Assembly (NCBI GenBank): GCA_949752745.1
Contig: OX457031.1
Location: forward strand, 38,289,502-38,353,501
DNA: 64,000 nucleotides
Reading direction: 5' to 3'
DNA from: Protula sp. h YS-2021
Lineage: Eukaryota; Annelida; Polychaeta; Sabellida; Serpulidae
Shown here: one piece after another, positions 34,575 to 43,914 of the stretch
Position numbering within the stretch: position 1 is the first letter of the stretch
Layout: every line of letters begins with the position of its first letter
Translations under genes and position numbers: made by a program
The notes under the pieces: generated by a model
Seen by the model: the letters and a program-made list of their open reading frames with translations, nothing else
Told to the model about the DNA's origin: nothing
Database searches by the model: none

Positions 34575-35670
34575 GTGGGATGTAAACCTCCACCTGTGAT
34601 GCATACAGCGGGCTGGTTAGAAGCACAAGGCTTCTCACAACAAGCACTACAACGCATGCAGGATGTACACGCAAACTCCATCAAATCAGTGTACAAATCA
34701 CAGTGGAGAGTGTTCGAACGGTGGTGGATGCTAAAGCAAATCAACCACGTTACGGCCACGGCCCCGCTATTGGTCGACTTTTTCATACACCTGTTCGAGT
34801 CCAGACAAGTAGGCGTACGAACGATAGAGGGTTATAGATCGGCGCTGGGGGCTATGCTGAAGAATGCTTCCGGCTATGATCCCGGACAAGACGATTGCCT
34901 AACGAAACTAATCCTAATTTTAAATTGTCGCGCCCTCCTCCGACTAAACACAAAGTGCAGTGGGACCTGGGAGTGGTACTGAGTTATTTCAGTGGCAAAA
35001 GTTTTACCTGCGAAGAGAGCACACCGCTCAGGGAGCTGACGTATAAAGTTACGTTTCTGCTGGCTCCTGCGTCGGGCAAGAGACGGAGGAAATACATGCC
35101 CTAGACAAGGATTACACGTTTGAAATAAATCACAAAAGATTCATTCTGAAGCCTAGGGCAGAATTCTTACAGGAAACCCGCATAATAACGCACGGGAAAG
35201 GCACTTTCTCGGAGACAGTTCTCCCATCGTTGCAGGGGCACACAGGGGAAACGGAGGGTGAGCGGAATCTGCTGTGCCCAGTGGCAACACTGTTACAGTA
35301 TCTGGCGGCCACCAATGAAATAAGGCCCGCAGCAGTACGCCTCATCATCACTTTCGTACCTCACATAAATAAAGACGTAGGGAAAACGACAATATCTAAC
35401 TACCTGCGTCAAGTAATAGTCTCCGCGTACGAAGAGTCTAGTCGCGAAAGTGGGCGGTCCAACTCAATTCATGCCCACCCATACGAAATGCGCCAGGTGG
35501 CCTGCTCGTTAAAATCTGTAAAAGGGGCCACCGTGGAGGAAATTTTAAAATCGTGCTGCTAGAAATCCCGCAACAGTTTCATAAAATTCTATTTGAAGGA
35601 TTTTACGCGAGACTCGGTCTCCAGGCTCTGCAGGCTGCCATTTGTGGCAGCCGAATCAGTGATCAACTGA
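34575..35670 (+). pseudogene. DIRS element 2 tyrosine recombinase
   Basis: The N-terminal core-binding part (34575-34930; 'VYKSQWRVFERWWMLKQINH', 'RTIEGYRSALGAML') is well kept. After one frame change come 'LAPASGKRRRKY' (first catalytic Arg), 'HPYEMRQVACSL' (the H-x-x-R pair region) and, past a TAG at 35560-35562, 'NSFIKFYLKDF' with the likely nucleophilic Tyr. The TAG stands where related proteins carry Trp. The frame ends at the TGA 35668-35670. The enzyme integrated the circular DIRS cDNA by site-specific recombination. With two lesions it is dead as read. Confidence 0.85.
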
Positions 35671-35819
35671 AAGTAATGGACACATTATGATCATTTCCAG
35701 TCTGGCACTATGTGTTTCCATTTGCAGTAACGAGGGGGAGCAAAAAGACCCACAAGCAAGGAGAGAAGCCTCTCAAACAGACGAACAGATCACAGTAGTC
35801 TCGCAGTGACATGGGGCAT

Positions 35820-36290
35820 CGCCACTCCAGGTGGGGAATGGCCCCACAACAGCTCCAGGAAGAGACTACTCCCGGGACATTGTTCTCTCACTAGTTAAGA
35901 AGTTAGTTCGTTCTTCGGGTCACTAGGCCGGGACTGCGGCGCCATCACAGTTGGGGTCAGCATGGGGACCCACAGACAGCGCTCCTGCACTCGGCGCCCA
36001 GACACACGGGAGGCCCCAACAGCCTCACGGCGGGCCCCATCCCCTCTCCGTCCACCAGATGGGGCCCACAACCGAGAGTGGGGGGAGGCACGAAACTAGG
36101 CGGCGGCCCCACAGCGTAGATGGGCCGGGGACCATCAAGAATTTTGGGGCACGCAGCGGGGCCACCAGCCACTGCGGGTGGCGGTAAAAAAAAGGGGGAA
36201 CATGGCCCCCTCCGGGTGGTCGACACGTTAGCGGCGCCCCAGCTTGTTTGCGGCATGAACTATGGCGCCCGTAGGGGCACCAGAGATACT
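35820..36290. other. GC-rich non-coding tail of DIRS element 2
   Basis: This is a GC-rich stretch with many GGGGCC/GGCCCC runs, unlike anything else in the window. It follows the recombinase stop directly and so is taken as the element's 3' region. Frames on both strands stay open because GC-rich DNA has few stops; none has a domain. Confidence 0.5.
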
Positions 36291-38305
36291 TATTCACTTG
36301 TTGCAGTCCGTTTAGTTGAGAAAATGAAATCTTCAATCAACTTATTTGTGTTTGTTTTTTCTGCGTTGGCTAATGTAGTACAGGCGACGCCAGCAGTTCG
36401 TACGCCCTAGAAATAGATATGGATGATACTTTTCAAGCGTCGGTTCGATACAACTAAACAGCTACAACATTTGTGCAAACAAAAATCCGTTTTAATTGGA
36501 TAAAAAGGCGAAATTTGCGCAATCAACAGATGTTAGATTTTATGTCAATGTTGTGTTCATATTTCTTTTTCACTTGAAAAAACATCAATGAGTACGTTTT
36601 GATACGACTTTTTTTCTTTGCGAATTAGAGCTACGCTGAGAAATATGTCGACCAAAGCATACAGCTATGGCGCAGAAACCTCGTGGTTTTTTTTATCTGA
36701 AAAAGAATTATTTATTTCCTTTGAGATACTTATTTTTACCTTCAAATTTGTGGTAACACAGAATAAAATACAGATAAATTAGAAAACGTAAGGCATTTAT
36801 CTGAAAACTGATTTGCAGGTTTATTTTCCGGCGGTTATACTGTGGTTATAACTTTCTCTAAAATTTGAGAACCATTTATTGTGACTGTTTTGAGAAAGAT
36901 TTGACTGAGAAATCGTGATTTATATACAGCAGCAACTTCGTCGAGGGCAGGCATTTCGCCACTGAGAACACAACGCGACATGTAGCGGCCTGGTGAAATA
37001 GTGCCAAGATGCTGGGATTGACATCGTGCGTATTTACTGCCGAGAATCTGGGGTGCCGAAAGTTTGCCAATCACAAGCCCAGTTCAGAGGGTTGTTTCAA
37101 CCAATCACAGGCTAAAATTTAGCTCTGTTTTGGTTACACAGTGACGCTTGCCACAAAGAATACATAAGCGACTTTCTAATTAAAAAAAACTTTAATTTAT
37201 TCAATAAAATAAGAATACCTCTCAGCCTTCTTTCCAGTAATCCTACAGCACACGCACGCTATAAGAGGTCACACGACGCTGCCGATAGTGGAAGGATTAC
37301 ATGCTGCTGACGCACTTCGTTCGGTTGATGCATTATACATGCAAAATTCAATATTCTTATTTGTTTACATGCAAAATAATAATTCATTTTAAAGCAAATT
37401 AATAGATTATCAACTAGACATGTAACACCATGTCTGCGCCAAATATGGCTCTCTTAGTCCGATGACTAGGATAACTTTCATTGTTTCTCAGCTGAGCTGG
37501 GTCACTAAAATCGCAATGAAAAGAAGCGATAAAACAATCTGAGTAAGAAATGCAATCATCAGCCCTGTTGGTGTATAAATTTTAAGCATAAGTATTTATC
37601 AGGAGGGCTGAAAGTTACTTAAGTGGCCTTTCAAAGGAGAAAGTTAGATTTCAAATACTTCAGAATAGTGACTTATAGAATGATAATATAGGGATTGTGT
37701 CATGCAAGCATTTACGTAGACTATTCAACAAGGTTTTATCATAAAAAAAACGCAGCAAGAATTTATGCCATTGGCAGGTCATCAAAATTTTTAAACCGGC
37801 CGTAGCAGGTCATCGCAAATTTTTAAATGGGCCCCAAGTGAGATAAAATAAAAAGATCCCTTGCCTGCCCGGTAAATTAAAAACAAAGTGGGATGCGTCA
37901 CAAGACTTTTCTTCCTAGCCCAACCGTATAAGACTAGTTAACCGGACTAGCTTTTTTGTTTGTTTGTTTGTTTTTAATCATTTGTTAGATTGTCATGTAA
38001 ATAAAACAGATCCCACAACTTTCATTCCCATTTTCATTGATTCACACTCACAGACCAACAGATAACATACTGCTAGATTCGCAGCACCAAGACTTGTACA
38101 GTACTGTATTTTAGTTACAAATAATTCACTAAACATAAAATTGTCATCTCACAATCATGTTAACGTTCACCTACTGATCACTAGGCGTTAGCCCTGGCTG
38201 ATCTTTGTCAGGAACATCAGCAGCGACCGGGCCTACATACCAGTATCATCCGCAGCGGCCGTCCCCGAATATACAATCTCCCATGATCCAAAAGGAAATT
38301 AGACG
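36291..38305. other. Intergenic; no gene seen
   Basis: No supported gene. A - strand frame (37074-36835) has no recognised domain. Noted are a (TTTG)n run near 37951-37974 and a small duplicated motif GCAGGTCATC...AAATTTTTAAA at 37776-37830. The last six bases (38300-38305, TAGACG) are the left target duplication of the foldback element. Confidence 0.5.
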
Positions 38306-38332
38306 AGTAGTGTAGAAAGAGGGGTTCTGCGT

Positions 38333-38435
38333 CAGGAAGTGACGTCATACTGTCTGGACCGGAAGTGACGTCATGTCTGGAAGTGACGTCATCATTTCTG
38401 GACCGGAAGTGACGTCATAGTGTCTGTTTGTTTCT
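38333..38435. promoter_or_regulatory. Tandem ETS-CRE composite motifs, left arm end
   Basis: Four GAAGTGACGTCA units in about 90 bases, two of them as ACCGGAAGTGACGTCA, join an ETS-factor core (CCGGAAGT) to a palindromic CRE (TGACGTCA). Such composites are known from animal housekeeping promoters. A fifth TGACGTCA stands at about 38477. The mirror cluster is in the right arm. They may drive transcription or bind the transposition machinery; both are inferences. Confidence 0.65.
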
Positions 38436-38589
38436 ATCTGCTTCAGTTTTTTTATGGAGCGCGCGCGCGTGTTGGGATGACGTCATGATGAAGGGTAAAC
38501 GTCACAGCAGAGTGTGAGTAAACGAAACGTCATTTTGTTTTCGTAATTTGAAATAACGGACTTCCGTTGAAGTGTGGAACTTATATTTG

Positions 38590-39430
38590 TTACATGTCGC
38601 CATTTTAACTGTGTAAAAGTAAAAAAAAGTGGGATAACTTTCGTTATATTTGACCGATTTACATGAAAATTTCACTGTTTGATTCAGTTTTATATGTAGT
38701 TATGTTATAAAGTGGTCTCAGGCTATTTACACCGGTGGCTATATGCATTTTTGTAGCATGCCGCCATTTTAACTTTGTAAAAAGTGAAAAATTGAGATAA
38801 CTTCCGTTATGCTTGGTCGATTTACATGAAAATTTCACTATTTGATTCAGTTTTATATCTAGTTTTAACATTAAGTGGTTATAGGCTATTTGCGCAGCTG
38901 GCTGTATGCATTTTTTGTAACATGCCGCCATTTTAACTTTGTAAAAAGTGAAAAATTGGCATAAATTTCGCTATACTTGGTCGATTTACTTGAAAATTTC
39001 ACTATTTTATTCAGTTATATATCTAGTTTTAACATTAAGTGGTTATAGGCTATTTGCGCAGCTGGCTGTATGCATTTTTGTAACATGCCGCCATTTTAAC
39101 TTTGTAAAAACTGAAAATTTGGGATAACTTTCGCTATACTTGGTCGATTTACATGAAAATTTCACTGTTTGATTCAGTTTTATATCTAGTTTTGTTACAA
39201 AGTGGTCTCAGGCTATTTGCGCAGCTGGCTGTATGCATTTTTGTAACATGCCGCCATTTTAACTTTGTAAAAAGTGAAAAATTGAGATAACTTTCGTTAT
39301 ACTTGGTCGATTTACATGAAACTTTCACTGTTTGGTTCAGTTTTATATCTAGTTTTGTTATAATGTAGTCATGGGCTATTTGCGCAGCTGGCTGTAGGCA
39401 TAATTTGACATTCGCCATTTTAACTTTTTA
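38590..39430. repeat. Satellite of about 162 bp, left arm
   Basis: Six copies of the GCCATTTTAAC motif occur at about 162-165-bp spacing (near 38594, 38760, 38924, 39088, 39250 and 39411). Each unit has the shared blocks TAACTTTCGTTAT, GGTCGATTTACATGAAAATT and GATTCAGTTTTATAT. Because the period is a multiple of three, long open frames run through the units on the - strand. I regard them as by-products. Confidence 0.9.
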
Positions 39431-39595
39431 AAAAGTGGAAAAGTGTAATAACTTTTGTTATGGTTAACCGATTTGAATGAAAATTTCACCATTGAATTCA
39501 GTTTGATGTCTTAGTTTTACAGTAGGTTGTGCATAGGTGGGTTATTGGAATGGCGCGCGCCCACCATTCAAACATGTGTTTGAATTATTTTTTAC

Positions 39596-39862
39596 GTCAA
39601 ACTATTGTTCAACAAGTTGTTTAGCAATTGTACAACAATTGTTCAACAAGCTGTTGTTCAACATGTTCAACAACATGTTCAACAACATGTTCAACATGTC
39701 CAACAACATGTTCAACAAGTTGTTCAACATGTTCAACAACATGTTCAACATGTTCAACATGTTGTTGCACAAGTTGAACATGTTCAACATGTTCAACATG
39801 TTGAATATGTTCAACTTTTTCAACAACATGCTGTTTAACAAGTTGTTCAACAAGTTGTAGTT
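39596..39862. repeat. Palindromic TGTTCAACA minisatellite, left arm
   Basis: Dense repeats of TGTTCAACA and TGTTCAACAACA spaced by 9 or 12 bases. Since GTTCAACATGTTGAAC-type joins are self-complementary, the block can fold on itself as well as pair with the right arm. Period-3 structure leaves several frames open (N/M/F-rich or Q/H/V-rich). Confidence 0.9.
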
Positions 39863-40016
39863 CAAGCAAAGAAAAAACAAGACATATGTTGAATAGGTTT
39901 ACTAATACATTTAAATACACTTAAATACACTTAAATATATTCAGCTTAAATCTATAACAATATTATAACATTTATTGATTTACAAAGTCTTTATTATAAT
40001 GTTTAGTCAAATAAGT

Positions 40017-40754
40017 CTATTTTTCTTCATCTGCTTCACTCCGTTCACTGGCATCCATATCACTTTCTTCGTCACTGCTTTCATCTTCCTCCTCCTCATC
40101 TAGAAGCCCTTGAAAGAATGCATCGTTTCTTCTTATAGCCGCCTTTAGTGCCTTTGAATACTAGTAATGTTTTTCATCAACAAAGTAATTGAAGTCTTCT
40201 AAAATGGTTTCATAATGTTCGTTTTGTTGTAAACGTTGGGCATATTTGAATAGTCTCATAAACAGTTGTTTAAGTCGACGCTTATAAATGGGTCGAAAGT
40301 CATCACTTGCTATTTCACGCGCATCTTCAAGCCCTTGTTCTTCATATTCTGAAACCTTTTCTTGAAATTTCTTTTCATTTTCATCGTAGACTTCTTGAAC
40401 CATATCATACCAAACAGAGTCTGTTTCTGACTCACTTTCAGAGTCTGTTTCTGACTCACTTTCAGAGCTGCCGTCATCATCACCCTCAACACAATGTTCC
40501 ATATGTTTGAACAAAGCTTCTTGACTGTTGTATAACGCACCACATTCTGTACAAGCATGTGCATTCTTTTCAGTCATGTTGACGCTTTGACTTTCCATAG
40601 AAGACTCATCTAAAGTTTCAGTGATAGGTGGCTTTACAGGGTTTTCCATATCTATCTCCAATTCTTCTTCTTCTGAAGTGTGAGCATTCTTTAAGTGCCT
40701 TTTAAGACTTTGTGGCCAATTGTAAGATTTCAAACAAATGTTGCATTTATACAT
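40017..40754 (-). CDS. Two-C2H2-zinc-finger acidic protein of the foldback element (one in-frame amber)
   Basis: From ATG 40754 on the - strand, 197 codons run to a TAG at 40161-40163. The same frame then stays open for 47 more codons ('YSKALKAAIRRNDAFFQGLL' and a Glu/Asp/Ser tail) to the TAG at 40017-40019. Finger 1 is C-N-I-C...H-L-K-N-A-H (residues 4-25). Finger 2 is C-T-E-C...H-M-E-H-C (about 68-88). A repeated 'SESESETD' acidic linker follows, then a charged helical domain ('PIYKRRLKQLFMRLFKYAQR'). I do not recognise the family. Zinc fingers suggest nucleic-acid binding, possibly of the element's own repeats (inference). It is the element's only gene. The amber may be a mutation, an allele or a readthrough site. 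Confidence 0.7.
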
Positions 40755-40817
40755 CCTTTCGGTTCAACATACACTTTTCAAATGATGAAAAAGCCTTTAA
40801 ACATAGCCTTATATACA

Positions 40818-40945
40818 ACTTGTTGAACAACATGTTGAACATGTTCAACTTGTTGAACAACATGTTGAAGAACATATTAAAGAGCATGTTCAACAAGTTC
40901 AACATGTTCAACATGTTGTTGAACATGTTGTCTACGCCAAGGGTT
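40818..40945. repeat. Third TGTTCAACA-type palindromic block
   Basis: A shorter run of AACATGTTGAACATGTTCAAC-like repeats lies just upstream (on the - strand) of the zinc-finger ORF. It is outside the arm arrays and close to where that gene's promoter should be. Confidence 0.8.
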
Positions 40946-40967
40946 AGGGTTATGCCGCTTAGAGGAG

Positions 40968-41055
40968 TCTAACGTCATGACGTCTTTATGACGTTATCAT
41001 GACATCATTATGACGTCATCACGCCATCATTATAACGTCATAATAACGTCATTCG
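40968..41055. repeat. Degenerate TGACGTCAT array in the element's centre
   Basis: About seven variants of ATGACGTCAT (some TAACGTCAT or TGACATCAT) stand head to tail in under 90 bases. They resemble the CRE-like cores in the arm ends but lack the ETS half. They lie upstream of the - strand zinc-finger gene. Confidence 0.7.
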
Positions 41056-41236
41056 AACAGGCGCGCGCTTTACCAAAAAAAACTGACTCAGCAGAATTTG
41101 TTTCTATTTGATAGGTATGAAATGCATGTCTCACTTTTCCTTTTATGTTACTTCGATGTAATCAAAATATGGTGTGTAACTTGCTCAAAAATGCCAAACT
41201 TATTAAAATTGCTAAAATTGCTGACTCAGCAAATCG

Positions 41237-41400
41237 ACCAACTTGTGCAACAACATGTTGAACACGTTGAACATGTTGTTGAACATGTTGAACATGTTGA
41301 AGATGTTGAACATGTTGTTGAACATGTTCAACAACATCTTGAACAACAGCTTGTTGAACAATTGTTGTACAATTGCTAAACAACTTGTTGAACAATAGTT
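41237..41400. repeat. Palindromic TGTTGAACA minisatellite, right arm
   Basis: This is the inverted counterpart of the 39596-39862 block: TGTTGAACA units, then AACAATTGTTGTACAATTGC and the TTTGACGTAAAAAAT border shared with the left arm. It is shorter than the left block. Confidence 0.9.
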
Positions 41401-41569
41401 TGACGTAAAAAATAATTCAAACACATGTTTGAATGGTGGGCGCGCGCCATTCCAATAACCCACCTATGCACAAACTACTGTAAAACTAAGACATCAAACT
41501 GAATTCAATGGTGAAATTTTCATTCAAATCGGTTAACCATAACGAAAGTTATTACACTTTTCAACTTTT

Positions 41570-43060
41570 TAAAAAGTTAAAATGGCGAATGTTAAATTAT
41601 GCCTACAGCCAGCTGCGCAAATAGCCCATGACTACATTATAACAAAAACTAGATATAAAACTGAACCAAACAGTGAAAGTTTCATGCAAATCGACCAACT
41701 ATAGCGAAAGTTATCTCATTTTTTCACTTTTTACAAAGTTAAAATGGCGGCATGTCACATTATGCCTACAGCCATCGGTGTAAATAGCCTATAACCACTT
41801 AATGTTAAAACGTTACATAAAACTGAATCAAACAGTGAAATTTTCATGTAAATCGACCAAGTATAACAAAAGTTATCTCAATTTTTCACTTTTTGCAAAG
41901 TTAAAATGGCGGCATGTTACAAAAATGCATACAGCCAGCTGCGTAAATAGCCTGTGACCACTTTGTAACAAAACTAGATATAAAACTGAATCAAACAGTG
42001 AAATTTTCATGTAAATCGACCAAGTATAGCGAAAGTTATCCCAAATTTTCAGTTTTTACAAAGTTAAAATGGCGGCATGTTACAAAATGCATACAGCCAG
42101 CTGCGCAAATAGCCTATAACCACTTAATGTTAAAACTAGATATAAAACTGAATCAAATAGTGAAATTTCCATGTAAATCGACCAAGTATAACGGAAGTTA
42201 TGCCAATTTTTCACTTTTTACAAAGTTAAAATGGCGGCATGTTACAAAATTGCATACAGCCACCGGTGTAAATAGCCTATAACCACTTAATGTTAAAACG
42301 AGTTATAAAACTGAATCAAATAGTGAAATTTTCATGTAAATCGACCAAGTATAGCGAAAGTTATGCCAAATTTTCAGTTTTTACAAAGTTAAAATGGCGG
42401 CATGTTACAAAATGCATACAGCCAGCTGCGCAAATAGCCTATAACCACTTAATGTTAAAACTAGATATAAAACTGAATCAAATAGTGAAATTTCCATGTA
42501 AATCGACCAAGTATAACGGAAGTTATGCCAATTTTTCACTTTTTACAAAGTTAAAATGGCGGCATGTTACAAAATTGCATACAGCCACCGGTGTAAATAG
42601 CCTATAACCACTTAATGTTAAAACGAGTTATAAAACTGAATCAAATAGTGAAATTTTCATGTAAATCGACCAAGTATAGCGAAAGTTATGCCAATTTTTC
42701 ACTTTTTACAAAGTTAAAATGGCGGCATGTTACAAAAAATGCATACAGCCAGCTGCGCAAATAGCCTATAACCACTTAATGTTAAAACTAGATATAAAAC
42801 TGAATCAAATAGTGAAATTTTCATGTAAATCGACCAAGTATAACGGAAGTTATCTCAATTTTTCACTTTTTACAAAGTTAAAATGGCGGCATGCTACAAA
42901 AATGCATATAGCCACCGGTGTAAATAGCCTGTGATCACTTTATAACAAAACTACATATAAAACTGAATCAAACAGTGAAATTTTCATGTAAATCGGTCAA
43001 ATATAACGAAAGTTATCCCACTTTTTTTACTTTTACACAGTTAAAATGGCGAAATGTTAC
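41570..43060. repeat. Satellite of about 162 bp, right arm (expanded)
   Basis: Ten copies of GTTAAAATGGCG occur at about 162-bp spacing (41578, 41740, 41905, 42067, 42229, 42390, 42552, 42714, 42882, 43042), against six in the left arm. Near-identical adjacent pairs (42067-42389 and 42390-42713) point to recent expansion by 322-bp double units. Confidence 0.9.
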
Positions 43061-43197
43061 AAATATAAGTTCCACACTTCAACGGAAGTCCGTTATTTCA
43101 AATTACAAAACAAAATGACGTTTCGTTCACGCACACTCATCCCAACACGCGCGCGCGCTCCATCCAAAAACTGAAGCAGATAGAAACAAACAGACAC

Positions 43198-43290
43198 TAT
43201 GACGTCACTTCCGGTCCAGACATGATGACGTCACTTCCAGACATGACGTCATTTCCGGTCCAGACAGTATGACGTCACTTCCTGACGCAG
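43198..43290. promoter_or_regulatory. Tandem ETS-CRE composite motifs, right arm end
   Basis: Four inverted copies of TGACGTCACTTCCGG or close variants (one has TGACGTCATTTCCGG) mirror the left-arm cluster, ending 20-30 bases from the element terminus. Confidence 0.65.
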
Positions 43291-43317
43291 AACCCCTCTT
43301 TCTACACTACTTAGACG

Positions 43318-43906
43318 GAAACACATTGTACAGATTCAATAAATTATGGGGATTAAAAACGCCCCTATTGAATAAAAATGACATTTTGTAGATTCCTAAA
43401 GATATGTTTTTATGTCTTTTTTTAAATAAGAGTATTCAAATAGTAGATTGAAACCATTTTTCTTTAAAAGTTAGAAATTAGTAGTTGTTTCGAGACTGAT
43501 GCATGTATATTTGTTCTTTCACATTACTCTATTAATGATCTGGATTTTCTTAATGACATTCATAACTTTAAAAAAAAATAGACATTTATTTTGAGATTGA
43601 TGCAATTATTGATTCCATTCCATTATTGATTTGAGATTTTCTTAATGGCTTTCATAACTTTAAAAATATCACCGAGATGCAATATTAGCGTACGGCAGCT
43701 GTTGTGATGTCTAAGAAATAAGAAGAACAATACTGTTATAATTGATCAATCAGCCCAAGATGAGGTCTTTAACATCAGCCGTTGTTATGGTCTTCGTGGC
43801 ATTTGATGCATATGTTCATGCATATGTTGATAAATTGCACCATACTTTATGTCTTCAGAACTAAGCGTTCTTATTTTCTTATATACATTTTCTTATACAT
43901 ATATAT
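43318..43906. other. Spacer between two foldback elements
   Basis: This AT-rich stretch holds no gene I can support. It ends with the ATAATCAC octamer (43907-43914) that is the left target duplication of the next element. Confidence 0.5.
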
Positions 43907-43914
43907 ATAATCAC

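Larger units (their letters stand above)
32390..36290 (+). mobile_element. Second DIRS-like retrotransposon, + strand, internally deleted
   Basis: The order is a zinc-binding gag-like ORF (about 32640-33830), an RT start (33837-34030), RNase H (34035-34500) and a tyrosine recombinase (34575-35670). A GC-rich non-coding block (35820-36290) follows and probably forms the 3' end. The RT catalytic core is deleted at about 34030. The whole segment is far richer in GC than its flanks. I could not match terminal repeats, so both outer boundaries are approximate. Confidence 0.85.
38306..43311. mobile_element. 5.0-kb foldback transposon with satellite-filled arms, Polinton-like ends
   Basis: Both ends read AGTAGTGTAGAAAGAGGGGT inward and are flanked by TAGACG (38300-38305 and 43312-43317), a perfect 6-bp target duplication. 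The arms are inverted repeats: 38306 to about 39890, and about 41230 to 43311. From outside in each arm has a GAAGTGACGTCA cluster, a CG-alternating tract, a 162-bp satellite (6 motif copies left, 10 right), a GGCGCGCGCC box and a TGTTCAACA array. The centre encodes a zinc-finger protein on the - strand. 6-bp duplications, AG ends and long inverted repeats are features of Polinton/Maverick elements. No polymerase B, integrase or capsid gene is present, so a non-autonomous relative is the best guess. Confidence 0.85.

Noticed and set aside
35951..36410. Frames on both strands in GC-rich DNA
   Set aside because: Stops are rare in GC-rich sequence; the Pro/Gly/Arg translations carry no motif and overlap one another on both strands.
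36835..37074. 79-codon - strand frame
   Set aside because: I considered a PTB-like fragment, but no conserved motif could be defended.
39537..39920. N/M/F-rich, Q/H/V-rich and E/H/V-rich frames on both strands
   Set aside because: Translations of a 9/12-bp palindromic minisatellite; all are side effects of period three.
41998..42934. Open frames on + strand with repeats of 'QPAAQIAYNHLMLKLDIKLN'
   Set aside because: They are produced by a 162-bp satellite whose period is a multiple of three; frames are also open on the other arm in reverse, and no start, splice or domain evidence exists.
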